Of a DNA stretch of 64,000 nucleotides, positions 7,009 through 17,053 are shown in pieces. A program made the translations under genes and the position numbers. A model generated the notes under the pieces. The model was not told the origin of the DNA and searched no databases. It saw nothing but the letters and a program-made list of their open reading frames with translations. The stretch comes from SW132 sp038150125 (lineage in GTDB: Bacteria; Bacteroidota; Rhodothermia; Balneolales; Balneolaceae): contig NZ_JBBVMF010000009.1 in NCBI RefSeq assembly GCF_038150125.1, positions 62,001 to 126,000 of the forward strand, in the 5' to 3' direction. Within the stretch, counting starts at the first letter, position 1; every line of letters begins with the position of its first letter.

Positions 7009-9468
7009 TTAAAACGAACAACTCGGAGCAGAAATCAGCTCTTGCAATCCGCTCCCGATAGGCGAACCCGGCGGCGTGTAGGGTGCATCAGGGGCGGAGA
7101 AAGCTGACGGATCGTCTATGAACGACTGAATCATATCTGACAGGTAGCTGTAATGAGCCTGCCAAGTGAGGTTATCGGTGCCTGCCTGGAGATCATTCAG
7201 TTCATCAGAAAGAGATTGTACCCTCATCTTCGTAATGGCTTTTACATCCGGTGCGGCTGATTCATCGCCTGCAAGCTGAAGTGCGTTCCTGAGTATCGAT
7301 ACATTCACTGCCCGATGAATTGTGCCGTTGTAGCCTGTAGCCGGTTCCTTCAAAACAGAGTGGGAGAACAGAGTAGTGAAAAGGTCACCCAGCCCGGGAA
7401 GTGATTCATCCCGCGCGTTTTGGAGAACAAGACGTGCGGCACGGTTTGAATTGAGAAGGAGACCGGCTGTCAGGTTTGATGCGGTTTCTGCAATCGCAAC
7501 CGGATCGAGAGCGGGATCGGTGTATCCCCTAAATAATTCGCGTGTAGGCGATATTCGGGCGGGACGCGGGGGGATCAGGCCAAGCAGTGATTCAGGCAGT
7601 GCCAGCTCCTCAGGATCAAGGGTTCTCATTAGATTTTCCATGGCTCCTTTCTGGATTGATGCTTCGACCGGATGAGGCCCGTGCTGGCTGTCGCCGCGAA
7701 CGGAATAGGTGTAATCTACGCCGCCGATAAGTTTCGACGTGGCTGCAGTTTGATAGCGATGATACAGGTAAATGGGCACAAGCACATCTTCCATCTGGGC
7801 CATTGCGCGCCCTTCACGAATCACCTCTTCACTGAAATTATCCAGCGCAATTCGGCGGATGTCCATGATATGATCGAGCTGACCAACCGGATCGCTGCCA
7901 TATTCCCAAAGATGCGCAGCCGGATGCATGCCGCTTTGCGGACGGGCAGCCTCATCAGAAATGTAAAGTAGCCCCATATTAATTGTCTCTTCCAGTATGC
8001 GTTGCAGCTCTTCCTCAACATCGGCATTCTCGGGGAAATCCTGGTAACCGTATGCTACAGATCGTTTATCCCATTCGCCAATTCCTGTGTCGTACGCATT
8101 TTCGAGACTGAGTTCACCATCGCTGGTAATCGTAGCTCTTGGATGCGGGTAATCCATCACGGATGCGAGATCGTTTGTGCTTGATGCAAAATTATGGGCA
8201 ATACCCAGTGTGTGGCCGACTTCATGGGCTGAAAGCTGACGAATTCGGGCAAGTGCCATCTCCAGCATCTCGGGGCCTGGCTCAACTCCTTCTTCGTAAG
8301 GAGCGAGAAGTCCTTCCGCAATCATGTAGTCCTGGCGAACCCTCAATGACCCAAGCAGAACATTCCCTTTGATGATTTCTCCGGTGCGCGGATCCGTAAC
8401 GGACGACCCGTAAGACCAGCCTCGTGTTGATCGATGAACCCAGTTGATTACGTTATAGCGTATGTCGAGCGGATGGGCGTCATCCGGCAGAACTTCCACC
8501 TGGTACGCATTTTCGTAACCGAGCTCTTCGAATGCCTCAGCCCACCATCGGGCGCCATCAAGCAGCGCCGAACGTACAGGTTCGGGGGTTCCGTTATCCA
8601 GATAGTAGATAATCGGTTCAACCGGTTTGCTTACATCCGCATCAGGGTTTTTCTTTTCAAGCCGATGGCGAGAGATAAAGCGTTTTGTCAGCTCCTCGCC
8701 AATTGGCGTGCTATAATCCTGGTAAGAAATACCGAAGTAACCCGATCGCGGATCAAATTCTCGGGGCTGATAATCGTCATCGGGAAGCTCTACAAAGGAG
8801 TGATGCTGACGAAGTGTAACTGACTCAGCCGTTGGCGCGACAGAGCGAACCTGTCTGCCGGGGTTGGAGCTCGTAAATGTTAGGATGGCCTCAAACTCGC
8901 TGTTTTTTGGAAAGTTGAATGTTCCGGGTAAGTGGATGGCTGACCGGCCGGCATTCAGCGAGTAGTTGCCTTCGCCGCGGCTTCGCAGACTTCCGATAGC
9001 GTCATGTGCATCGCGGAGGAGAAATTCGGTGGCATCTATGAGGGCATGTCCGTCTTCAAATACCTCAACGGTAAATCCCCAAAGCACAGATTGTGCAAAA
9101 GCTTCATCAACTGATTTCCGTTCAAGGGCATTATCGCTGCTGGCGCGAAAGCCGTAGTTGGGCTGAACCATTAAAAGTTTCGGGCCGATTTTTTGGAACA
9201 TGACGACGCGAGAGTCGCCAAGCTGACTTCTGTCTAACCCAATGTCGTTGGAACCGAGTCCGGCTGCGAGAGAATTGACGTAGAGAACTTCTTCATCCAA
9301 TTTATCTATTTCCATCCATATTTTTCCCTCTGCATCATCCCACCAAAAGTCGAAAAAGCCTTCATAGTGCTCCATTCCGGCAGTCTTTTCAGAAATTGTT
9401 GTTTGTGCCTGAAGGGCTGAAGTGAGCGTGAGAAGTCCTAAAAAAAGAAGAATTGCAGTACGTTTCAT
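7009..9468 (-). CDS. secreted zinc metalloprotease (DUF5117/DUF4953 type)
   Basis: An exported 819-residue protein. A clear signal peptide (MKRTAILLFLGLLTLTSALQAQ) is followed by the N-terminal DUF5117-like region (about residues 80-290). A metzincin-type zinc site, HEVGHTLGIAH at residues 415-425, supplies three His ligands and the catalytic Glu; SVMDYPHPRA about 20 residues on is the expected Met-turn. The C-terminal half is helical and typical of this Bacteroidota-rich family. Substrates are unknown; protein degradation outside the inner membrane is inferred. The gene stands alone, with its own terminator at 6915-6944 and about 150 bases of upstream space. Confidence 0.9.
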   Translation of the reverse strand: MKRTAILLFLGLLTLTSALQAQTTISEKTAGMEHYEGFFDFWWDDAEGKIWMEIDKLDEEVLYVNSLAAGLGSNDIGLDRSQLGDSRVVMFQKIGPKLLMVQPNYGFRASSDNALERKSVDEAFAQSVLWGFTVEVFEDGHALIDATEFLLRDAHDAIGSLRSRGEGNYSLNAGRSAIHLPGTFNFPKNSEFEAILTFTSSNPGRQVRSVAPTAESVTLRQHHSFVELPDDDYQPREFDPRSGYFGISYQDYSTPIGEELTKRFISRHRLEKKNPDADVSKPVEPIIYYLDNGTPEPVRSALLDGARWWAEAFEELGYENAYQVEVLPDDAHPLDIRYNVINWVHRSTRGWSYGSSVTDPRTGEIIKGNVLLGSLRVRQDYMIAEGLLAPYEEGVEPGPEMLEMALARIRQLSAHEVGHTLGIAHNFASSTNDLASVMDYPHPRATITSDGELSLENAYDTGIGEWDKRSVAYGYQDFPENADVEEELQRILEETINMGLLYISDEAARPQSGMHPAAHLWEYGSDPVGQLDHIMDIRRIALDNFSEEVIREGRAMAQMEDVLVPIYLYHRYQTAATSKLIGGVDYTYSVRGDSQHGPHPVEASIQKGAMENLMRTLDPEELALPESLLGLIPPRPARISPTRELFRGYTDPALDPVAIAETASNLTAGLLLNSNRAARLVLQNARDESLPGLGDLFTTLFSHSVLKEPATGYNGTIHRAVNVSILRNALQLAGDESAAPDVKAITKMRVQSLSDELNDLQAGTDNLTWQAHYSYLSDMIQSFIDDPSAFSAPDAPYTPPGSPIGSGLQELISAPSCSF

Positions 9469-9623
9469 AGAGTTCAGAGAAAGTTGAGGTTCGCAGATAA
9501 GAAACGAAATAGTTACCTGATAAGGAAAGAAAAACAGCTGATGATATGTTAAAGATGGTTTTGAACACTGAATTAATTATCCGAACGGTTGCATCTTTGC
9601 AGACAAACTTCTGTTCCAAAAGT

Positions 9624-9662
9624 AAAATAAAAAAGGCCTTCCGGAGCTAACCGGAAGGCCTT
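9624..9662 (-). terminator. strong terminator of the T9SS protein gene
   Basis: Perfect 12-base arms, AAGGCCTTCCGG at 9633-9644 and its complement at 9651-9662, with a six-base loop. On the minus strand they run into a T-rich stretch at 9624-9632. It lies 35 bases past the stop at 9697. Confidence 0.92.
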
Positions 9663-9696
9663 GAAATTGGAATAAGCTGAAAGTCAACTTAAGCTA

Positions 9697-12600
9697 TTAT
9701 TTAATCAGCGTCATTTTACGTGTCTGTATAAAGTTACCTGCCTGAATTCTGTACAGGTACATGCCGCTTGCAAGGTTACTTGCATCGAATGATACAGTGT
9801 GGTACCCGGCTGACTGCTGCTCGTTATTAAGCAGAACTGCGACTCGTTGTCCAACCACATTGTATACCGCAATCTGTACGTCGGCTGCCTGAGGCAGTGC
9901 ATACTCGATCTGAGTTGTTGGGTTGAATGGGTTTGGAAAGTTCTGTTCGAGCGCGAACTGTTGCGGCACTCCATCGATTTCGTCGATGCTGGTTGATACA
10001 GCTGGTAAAAGCGCAGTGGTTCCGTCGTCTAATACAAGCAGCGCACCAAATGGCTCACCATCCTTGTCATTGTCAGGTGTAAGGAATCCGCTGGCAAGAA
10101 TAAGTGCAGATTCTCCGCCAAGAGCGTTGGCATCGGCCTCGAACGAGGCAATAACGTTACCACCGGCCGGTGCAATGTCGATAGTGTATGACCCGACAGC
10201 TACATCTGCATACGCAGGTGTTGTTGCACCATAAGTAACATCTGTTGCAAGAGGGCCAACATTTCGGGCAAATACATCAACTGCGGGTGCATCTGTTGTC
10301 CCATGGTGGATTCTGAACGAGAACGTATCCTCATCAGGAGCTGAAAGCTCTGCATTTGGAATCACAAATAGCTCAAGATCGATGTCTTCTCCCGAAGGAT
10401 TTGCCTGGAATCCTGATGGATCGAGAACTCCGCTTGCTACCACGTAGTAGTTACCCGGATCGAAGAAGTTATTTTGGAAGGTAACTCCTGAACTCAGCGG
10501 CTCGCCCGTTGGGGTTACACCAATATCAACGGCTGTATTTGATGGCAGTTCAATGAAGCCTGTTGCACTTCTGAATGCAACATCTTCCAGAGTTAGCGTG
10601 CCGTCCACATAAATATCGACGGATGAAACGGCCGGATCTGCTGAGTTATGAATGATCTGAACCTGAGTTGGAACTGTAACAGGTGAGATGTCTCCCTCAA
10701 AGAAAGGAAATAACTGCGTGTCGTCATCAAACTGACCCAGTGATCCTGTAATATTTACAGGTCCCGTTGGAACCGGTGTTCCGGAGCTGAAGAACGTATT
10801 GTTTCGAGCGAGTCGAATGATGAATGTCTCGCCTGCTTCGTTTTCGAATGTAACATTCACGCCACTGCCAGAGCTGATAGGATCTGTAGGCCAGTCTGCT
10901 TCGCTGGCTTCTGTAAGCGTTACGTTCTCCAAAAGTACACGTGACCCTTGAAGATCTGAATCAGCATTGTACTCCGCGGCAGTAATTACCTGAGGTTCAG
11001 GAAGCGGGTTTCCACTGTTGATTATTTCAAATTCAATAACTTCAATGTTCTGTTGATTTCTGAAAACTGCTGTTTCACCAACAATTCGGATGCTGTCGCC
11101 TGGTGCAACAACCACACCTGATCGGGCACCTCCAGAATCGAAGTCTGTGACGTTGATGCCGGCCGTGTTATCCTGCACATAGTAATCTGCAACACCGAAC
11201 CCGAAATCGGGTGAGCTGACTAATCCGGTAATTTCGAAGAACGATCCTGCTTCAGCAGCTCGTGCTTCTGCAATGGTTGCGCCGGCTGGAGTGACGGTTA
11301 GTACGCCGGACACATTTACGTTTTCTTCCCAGAATCCGCCGCCTTGTTCAGTGTAACCGCCGTATACATACTGCTCCTGCTCGTAACGGTAACGGGTAGC
11401 GTAGTAATAGGTGCCTGGCGCAAGACCATCGCCGATTGTTGCTACGTACTCGTCGTTATTACCTTTCTGCTCATTGTAAGTTGCTTCGGTCCATGACTCT
11501 TCTGACCAAGTAGCCGGGTCAGTATCTGTAGAAGAAACTCCAACCCAAGCATTCATACCAGCAGGGGCACCATCTGCTTCGGTAATACCTTCTGCGTAGA
11601 CCTGGCCGTATACGTCAACGGTTTCAGTAGTAGTAATGGTGGCATCTGGTGGCCATTGGAGATTAGCATACGCGATTGACTGCGTAAGAGAGAACTCTTC
11701 AAGCGTAAGTACGGTACCATCAGCTAATACAGCAATAAGTGCTAATGCATTATTCCCTGTTTGGTTGCCTTCAAGAAAGAAACCTGAAGCCAGAACCGTA
11801 ATTGCAGCGCCACCGGCATCTAGGTCAGCGAGCGGAGCAGCAAATGATGTAACAGGTTCTCCATCTGCAACTGCTACAGTAATCAATTCATTGTTGGGAT
11901 CAATTGGTGTATACCCAACAAAACTAGGATAAGTAAGACCACCAATTGCGGGTGTCTGGTCACCTGTCTGTTCGAGGTACACATCTACAGCGGGTGTATC
12001 GGGTGAACCGTGCTGAACCAGCAGGTCTACCTTTGCCGGGTCAGTTGCTTGTGTCTGAGCGCCTGTAAATAGTTCAAGTGAGAATTCTTTACCTGCTGTG
12101 TCAGAAAATGTGAAATCATTGACATTTAGCACACCTGATGCAACTGCAATGTAGTTTTCATCATCCGTTAAATTAACGACAATAGGATCAAGAGCTGCTT
12201 CAATACCCTGGCCTGCAGGAGCTATTTCAATGGAAAGATCCACACCTGCCGGGACAGACATGAAATTGGTAGCAGATCGAAACGCTACATCTGAAAGAAA
12301 TGACTCTCCATTCACGAAAATATCAACAGATGAAACGGCAGGATCCGGTGAGTTGTGAATAATTTGGAGTCCCGCACCTTGCAGATCCAGATCAGCACTT
12401 GAGCGTGCAAAAATTTGTGGAGACGATCCGTAGCCACCAACAACACCTGTTACATAAAGAGTACCGGTAGGAATTGGCTCACCAATATAGTCAGCGCCGA
12501 AATAGTCGGTTCTGAACGTTAGCGTGTTGCCATCTCCATCTTCCAGAGTGTAATTTGTTCCCGTGCTAAATTCACCTGTTTCCTGGAATGTAACACCCTC

Positions 12601-13488
12601 GATAAGCACAAGCTTACCGGTGTCATCGAGTGAAAGGTTGGGAATCGTGATAGTTTCGGGGTCAATCGTATTACCTGTTGATGTGACTGTAGCATCTGCA
12701 GCTCCGGCATCTAATTCAAAACGAAGTAGTGCGTCGTTATTTGTTAGGTTCAAAGTACCTTCGAGACCTGTGATTCCGTCTCCAATAGTTGTGCCGTCAG
12801 TAAAACTATCGTCTAAGTCAACAGACCAGATACCAGCAGTGCCGTCAACAAGCATTCGGCGGCCACGGAAACTATCATAAAAGTGCACGAGAGCTTCGCC
12901 GGTTAATCTATAGCGTGTTTCACCGTCAGCTGTACCATTTCGGAGCTCTGCAATAGTAGAAACTTCTGTAGGTGTTGGCAGAGATATTCCGTCAGGGCCT
13001 AAAACCAATACATCACGAAGACGCTTGGCGGATGGGCTATTCGGTCGGTTGAATCTAAATGTCACATCTGACTCTCCAAGAACTGAAGCATCAAATACCA
13101 TCTCAGCCGCTTCATATGAAGAGCCGGTTGGTGTTGGAGACGTATATGTTTGGGCGTCCCATGTTGTACCACCATCAATGGAAACTTCCACCGTTAGCGG
13201 CCCATCATCGCCACTGCCAAATTTAGCGACTTGAAAGGAAAGTGTAGCTTCTGTAACGCCGCTGAGATCGAAAGACGGCGATGTTAATTGAGATGTTGTT
13301 TGGTTAAGAAGAGCATATCCTCCGGCCGAATCTCTGAATTCCATATCGGTGGCGGTCCAGTCTGCCGGAGCAGTACCGCTTCTTAGATCGTTTTCTAATA
13401 AAACCTGACCAAATGATGTTGACGCAGAAAATGCAAATAGCATTAGTGCACCGAGCATCAGCTTACTGATCGTAGCTAAATATTTCAT
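9697..13488 (-). CDS. large T9SS-exported protein with four DUF4397 modules
   Basis: A 1263-residue surface or secreted protein. Order: signal peptide to about residue 28; a jelly-roll-like module with a WTATDMEF-type anchor (30-165); an OB-fold-like stretch (about 180-370); DUF4397 modules starting near residues 373 (LQIIHNSPDP), 486, 943 (VQIIHNSADP) and 1059; a second OB-fold-like region (about 735-935, GLVSSPDFGFGVADYYVQD). The last 85 residues are a textbook type A T9SS sorting domain (FPNPFNPTTQIEY ... GMYLYRIQAG). Modules 1 and 3, and 2 and 4, resemble each other, so a pair was probably duplicated. Role unknown; adhesion or ligand binding is a guess. Confidence 0.9.
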   Translation of the reverse strand: MKYLATISKLMLGALMLFAFSASTSFGQVLLENDLRSGTAPADWTATDMEFRDSAGGYALLNQTTSQLTSPSFDLSGVTEATLSFQVAKFGSGDDGPLTVEVSIDGGTTWDAQTYTSPTPTGSSYEAAEMVFDASVLGESDVTFRFNRPNSPSAKRLRDVLVLGPDGISLPTPTEVSTIAELRNGTADGETRYRLTGEALVHFYDSFRGRRMLVDGTAGIWSVDLDDSFTDGTTIGDGITGLEGTLNLTNNDALLRFELDAGAADATVTSTGNTIDPETITIPNLSLDDTGKLVLIEGVTFQETGEFSTGTNYTLEDGDGNTLTFRTDYFGADYIGEPIPTGTLYVTGVVGGYGSSPQIFARSSADLDLQGAGLQIIHNSPDPAVSSVDIFVNGESFLSDVAFRSATNFMSVPAGVDLSIEIAPAGQGIEAALDPIVVNLTDDENYIAVASGVLNVNDFTFSDTAGKEFSLELFTGAQTQATDPAKVDLLVQHGSPDTPAVDVYLEQTGDQTPAIGGLTYPSFVGYTPIDPNNELITVAVADGEPVTSFAAPLADLDAGGAAITVLASGFFLEGNQTGNNALALIAVLADGTVLTLEEFSLTQSIAYANLQWPPDATITTTETVDVYGQVYAEGITEADGAPAGMNAWVGVSSTDTDPATWSEESWTEATYNEQKGNNDEYVATIGDGLAPGTYYYATRYRYEQEQYVYGGYTEQGGGFWEENVNVSGVLTVTPAGATIAEARAAEAGSFFEITGLVSSPDFGFGVADYYVQDNTAGINVTDFDSGGARSGVVVAPGDSIRIVGETAVFRNQQNIEVIEFEIINSGNPLPEPQVITAAEYNADSDLQGSRVLLENVTLTEASEADWPTDPISSGSGVNVTFENEAGETFIIRLARNNTFFSSGTPVPTGPVNITGSLGQFDDDTQLFPFFEGDISPVTVPTQVQIIHNSADPAVSSVDIYVDGTLTLEDVAFRSATGFIELPSNTAVDIGVTPTGEPLSSGVTFQNNFFDPGNYYVVASGVLDPSGFQANPSGEDIDLELFVIPNAELSAPDEDTFSFRIHHGTTDAPAVDVFARNVGPLATDVTYGATTPAYADVAVGSYTIDIAPAGGNVIASFEADANALGGESALILASGFLTPDNDKDGEPFGALLVLDDGTTALLPAVSTSIDEIDGVPQQFALEQNFPNPFNPTTQIEYALPQAADVQIAVYNVVGQRVAVLLNNEQQSAGYHTVSFDASNLASGMYLYRIQAGNFIQTRKMTLIK

Positions 13489-13682
13489 AAATATTGATTT
13501 AGGTTAGTATTTGTTTGTATTTCAGGAGAACTATCATCAATGAACATCCTGCATTGTAAGTGACGTAAGAGTAACGAAAAAGCGCTACAATTTCATTACC
13601 CTAATGTTAAACTTCGAATTCAATCCAGCACGTTCCCGGAGTTGGAGGAAATATCGATTTTTACAAATATTAGCTCTACAGG

Positions 13683-14270
13683 TCAGGGCGCAATCCAGTT
13701 TTTATCCCATGAGTCTGATTCATGTGACCTTTTGCACAAAAACGCCAGGTGCTCCATCCCCGAGAGCTGAAGGGCCTTTATTTTAACTGCCGAGCAAACA
13801 ATAACTGTGAAATAATCGTATCTGTAAGCGTCGGGCCATTTATGTGCGTCTTCTGGTTTATCAACGACAGAACCCGGGGAAACAACTGGAGTGTACGCCT
13901 TTTGGGCATCGCCCTGCACATCTTTCCATCGGCTTTCGGCAAGGTCATCCTGATTATGAATCGCTGCTTCTGCTTCAATCCGAACCTGAACTCGCTTTGA
14001 CGGATCCCAGAAAAGGGCAGAAATGATGGGATTAGATTCAATCTCTTCCACTTTGGAAGTACGATGGTCGGTATAAAACTCAAACGCCCAGTCGTCTGAA
14101 AATGACCTCAGGACAACCATCCTGCTCTGCGGAATAATCTTTTTTGATGCGTTGACAGTGGCAACAGAGAAAAACCGAAACTTGTGTCTTGTATCAACTC
14201 CCGCGCGTTTGAGCTGATCATGTACTTCATTGAAGGCCTTATCTAAAGAGTGGTCTTTTTGAATGAGCAT
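13683..14270 (-). CDS. pyridoxamine 5'-phosphate oxidase-like flavoprotein
   Basis: A soluble 195-residue protein of the split-barrel FMN-binding fold. It matches the PNPOx-like pattern: SRMVVLRSF (FMN phosphate contact), the DHRTSKVEEIESNP stretch typical of the family, then the ALFWDPSKRVQVRIEAEA strand pair and the C-terminal W..P.RYDYF.VIVC segment. It lacks the C-terminal substrate-binding end of classical PdxH, so general stress or heme/flavin-related activity is equally possible. It is monocistronic, with a T9SS protein gene downstream and the sigma operon upstream. Confidence in the fold is high, in the reaction low. Confidence 0.8.
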   Translation of the reverse strand: MLIQKDHSLDKAFNEVHDQLKRAGVDTRHKFRFFSVATVNASKKIIPQSRMVVLRSFSDDWAFEFYTDHRTSKVEEIESNPIISALFWDPSKRVQVRIEAEAAIHNQDDLAESRWKDVQGDAQKAYTPVVSPGSVVDKPEDAHKWPDAYRYDYFTVIVCSAVKIKALQLSGMEHLAFLCKRSHESDSWDKNWIAP

Positions 14271-14536
14271 GAGGCTGGGTAAGGTTTTGTGTTTGCTTCG
14301 AGTAAAGATAAACTAAGATTGGAGGGAATAGGTTCAATTGGAGATGGGCTTAATAGGTCAGCTGGTCAACTGTTGAACTGACAAACTGTAGCACTAAAGA
14401 AAAGAAAAGCTGCGCCGGTTGTCACATCGGGCAGCCTCAAAACACAAGCAGAGGTTACTGCTGTTTGGGCATACTTAATTCCAATCTGAAGGTTTCAAGT
14501 AGACCTTCAGATTGGAGAGCAAAGCCCTCTCCAAAA

Positions 14537-15772
14537 TTAGCGTCGCTGAACTTCTTCAATGACAGGCTCATCTCCATCTATAATGTCTGATTTTTGGATA
14601 CGTAGTTCGGTTCGGGCCGGAAGGGCTGAATACCTGCCGTTCCAGTTTACCGTAATCATCAGCATGTCGTCATTGTCCAGAGACCGAAGTGTTGAGCCAT
14701 AATCCCGGACGGTTTGGGTCAGCGTAGTATGAAACCGGTCTACGAGGTCGCGGACGGTTTCATCAGGCAGTGTTCTTTGTTGTTGCTCTACTCTTTCACG
14801 CAGCTCCTTCACTGAACGCCTCATACTGTCGGGGTTGAATCTGGGAGCATCCGGCGCAAAGGCACTGTCGATTCTTTCGGCAATGTTTCCAATTTCTTCA
14901 AAATCGATCTCATCAAGCATATTGGAGATATTAATCGAGAGACTGTCTGATTCAATTCGTAACTCCTCGATATTAATATCAAGATCACCAAAATCGAACC
15001 AGCCGCCGGTCCGCATCGAGGCGTTGATTGTGAAACTCGCTCCAAGTCCGGGCAGGTGCTCCACGACAGGAGATCGACGAACCCGGATGGTGTCGGACAC
15101 CTCCTGCAGTGAGGTTTGAAGGATTGAGGCAAAGACCGTCAGGTCCCTGTCCGTATCGCGCTCTGCCAGGTTTACCACTTCGACGCGGCTTTCAAATTCC
15201 CCATCAGATATGGATCGGTTATCATATGCGCGGATGTCCGAGGCTGTAGCCCAAGCCGTAAGATTTGCCACTGTTCGCCTTGATGCAGCCGTGCCGGGTC
15301 GAATAGTGAACACCCCAGCTCCGTAACTGTGGGGCCCCATGGTCAGCCGGATGACCTCATCACCGGGAAGTTGCCTGAACAGCGGCGCATAATTTTTTAA
15401 GTACTCCATGAACCGCTCTTCTACAAATTCCCGGCCGAGTTCGCGCAACTCCTCAGGCTCAGGATCTTCATCAATGTGAATTTCTGTCTGCTCTTCCAGC
15501 ACAACCCTGACAAATGCAGGCGTGAGGTTTGCACCGATTCTGAAATGAATGCCATAGCCGGGAATATACTGGCCGGTTACCTCCCGAATGTGCCGGCTGC
15601 TAAAACGGGACGCTGAAGGTTCAGCTTCAAAAAGTTCCTCAATGATCCCTTCGGCAATGCGGATATCGCGGTCAAAGCGGTCGGCTGACTGGGCCGCAAG
15701 CTTTCCCGAAAACAGTGTGATTAAGAGAATTATTGACGATAAAAAGATGTGTTGAGTTTTCATAGGTTTCAC
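14537..15772 (-). CDS. secreted protein of unknown function in the sigma/anti-sigma operon
   Basis: Not recognised. The 411-residue product has a signal peptide (hydrophobic residues 8-24, cleavage after LAAQ). The mature part alternates charged helical stretches, for example near residues 100-130, with a segment rich in Ser/Arg/Thr (residues 165-190), an Asp/Glu/Ile-rich segment (about 260-300) and a coiled-coil-like stretch around residue 330 (VKELRERVEQQQR). The ATG overlaps the anti-sigma stop by four bases, so it is co-translated with the regulator. It may be the envelope sensor or the target that the sigma factor monitors; this is inferred from position only. Confidence 0.75.
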   Translation of the reverse strand: MKPMKTQHIFLSSIILLITLFSGKLAAQSADRFDRDIRIAEGIIEELFEAEPSASRFSSRHIREVTGQYIPGYGIHFRIGANLTPAFVRVVLEEQTEIHIDEDPEPEELRELGREFVEERFMEYLKNYAPLFRQLPGDEVIRLTMGPHSYGAGVFTIRPGTAASRRTVANLTAWATASDIRAYDNRSISDGEFESRVEVVNLAERDTDRDLTVFASILQTSLQEVSDTIRVRRSPVVEHLPGLGASFTINASMRTGGWFDFGDLDINIEELRIESDSLSINISNMLDEIDFEEIGNIAERIDSAFAPDAPRFNPDSMRRSVKELRERVEQQQRTLPDETVRDLVDRFHTTLTQTVRDYGSTLRSLDNDDMLMITVNWNGRYSALPARTELRIQKSDIIDGDEPVIEEVQRR

Positions 15773-16476
15773 TCGTTTGGTTGTTGAACATTCAGTGCAA
15801 AAATAAGGTCTTCCAGGGCTTCTTCGGTCTGAAGGAACCTGTAATACGTTTCTTCCTCGAGCTGTGCCAGCCCCTCGCTTACCAGCACAAGGTCCTGCTG
15901 GCGCCGCCGGTTGTAATAGGTAGTGAGGGTTTGAATCACGTTTTCCATCTGCTGCTGATGCTGCTCGCGCGTTTGCTCAAGAGCTGTGGCCATTACATGG
16001 TTATTTTGCTCCTGCAGCTCGCTCATCATGGTATAAAATTCATCCTCTGTGATGAACGACTCAGTTTCGGCAGGTTCCTCAACAGGCTGCGGCTGAGGCG
16101 TGCCGAACGAAATCAGAGTTCCTTGTTCTGTCTGGTTGATTTGAAGATTCACAAATGAAAACACGGCTACGGTCACCAGGATAGCAGCTGCGACAGCGGC
16201 AAATGTTTTCAGGAAATATATTTTTGGATTTCCTGATGGGTTGGATGTTTTATCACCAGCAGTGTGATTCTCCTCAGTCCGAATCAGCATTAGTTTTTTC
16301 GGCGTGATCTCATCAGACTCTTCCTGCAAAAGATTGCGGGTAGCCTGCATCTCGTTGAGCTCCTGCTGCAGTTCAGGTTGATTGCGCAGCAACTTTTCAA
16401 ATTCTCGTCGCTCGTTTGGCCCCATCTCATCATAGAGATAGTCCATCAGTTTGGATTGTACGTCGTTTTTATCCAT
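15769..16476 (-). CDS. membrane-anchored anti-sigma factor
   Basis: A 235-residue regulator. The N-terminal cytoplasmic region (residues 1-80) has the helical DYLYDEMGPNERREFEKLL pattern common to anti-sigma domains; a His-x3-Cys-x2-Cys zinc motif is absent. One membrane segment follows near residues 88-108 (FAAVAAAILVTVAVFSFV). The periplasmic part is predicted coiled coil (MMSELQEQNNHVMATALEQ and on) rich in Gln. It overlaps the sigma gene by eight bases and the downstream secreted protein gene by four. It likely holds the sigma factor at the membrane until an envelope signal. Protein family is inferred from architecture and position. Confidence 0.8.
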   Translation of the reverse strand: MDKNDVQSKLMDYLYDEMGPNERREFEKLLRNQPELQQELNEMQATRNLLQEESDEITPKKLMLIRTEENHTAGDKTSNPSGNPKIYFLKTFAAVAAAILVTVAVFSFVNLQINQTEQGTLISFGTPQPQPVEEPAETESFITEDEFYTMMSELQEQNNHVMATALEQTREQHQQQMENVIQTLTTYYNRRRQQDLVLVSEGLAQLEEETYYRFLQTEEALEDLIFALNVQQPNE

Positions 16477-17053
16477 TGTTCAGATAATCGTGTTTGATAT
16501 TCCAGTGGGTCAATACTCGCCGGGTTGATTTAAGCCCGTAATAGAGGCGGGATTTCACAGTACTTTCCGGTTCCTCAAGAATGTCGGCGATTTCCCTGAA
16601 CTTAAGGCCTTCATATTCTTTCAGAATGATGACAGTCCGCTGCTCGTCAGGGAGCGTGAGCAACGCTCTTTGAAGAATGGTGCCGAGCTCTTTGTTTTGT
16701 AAGTCGGTATCGGGTGCTATTTGATCTCCCTCAAGTCTGCCCGACTGTTCGATGTACGCTTCAAGAGATGTGGACTTTCGCCGGCCGGCGCGCTTCAGTT
16801 CATCCAGGCAGAGGTTGTTAGCGATTCTGTATATCCAGGACGAAAACTTCTCTGGATTCTTCAGGGTGTTCACATTCTGATACGTTTTGATAAACGTTTT
16901 CTGGGTGATGTCGTGCGCTTCATCTTCATCAGCAAAAAAGCGATAGGCAAACCGGTAGATTTTTGAGTGCCACTTTTCTACGAGTTGGGTATAAGCGGCC
17001 CTGTTGCCGTTTTGTACCTGTTTAATAAGAAGCGTGTCGTCCATGTTATCCAT
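16469..17053 (-). CDS. ECF-family RNA polymerase sigma factor
   Basis: A 194-residue sigma-70 family factor with only regions 2 and 4. Region 2 includes FAYRFFADEDEAHDITQKTFIKTY (residues 33-57) and FSSWIYRIANNLCLDELKR (about 66-86). Region 4 is PDEQRTVIILKEYEGLKFREIADIL with helix-turn-helix at about 136-172. It directs RNA polymerase to a small regulon, usually including its own operon. ATG at 17053 is chosen; ATG at 17044 is an alternative. First gene of a three-gene operon with an anti-sigma factor and a secreted protein. Confidence 0.93.
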   Translation of the reverse strand: MDNMDDTLLIKQVQNGNRAAYTQLVEKWHSKIYRFAYRFFADEDEAHDITQKTFIKTYQNVNTLKNPEKFSSWIYRIANNLCLDELKRAGRRKSTSLEAYIEQSGRLEGDQIAPDTDLQNKELGTILQRALLTLPDEQRTVIILKEYEGLKFREIADILEEPESTVKSRLYYGLKSTRRVLTHWNIKHDYLNNG

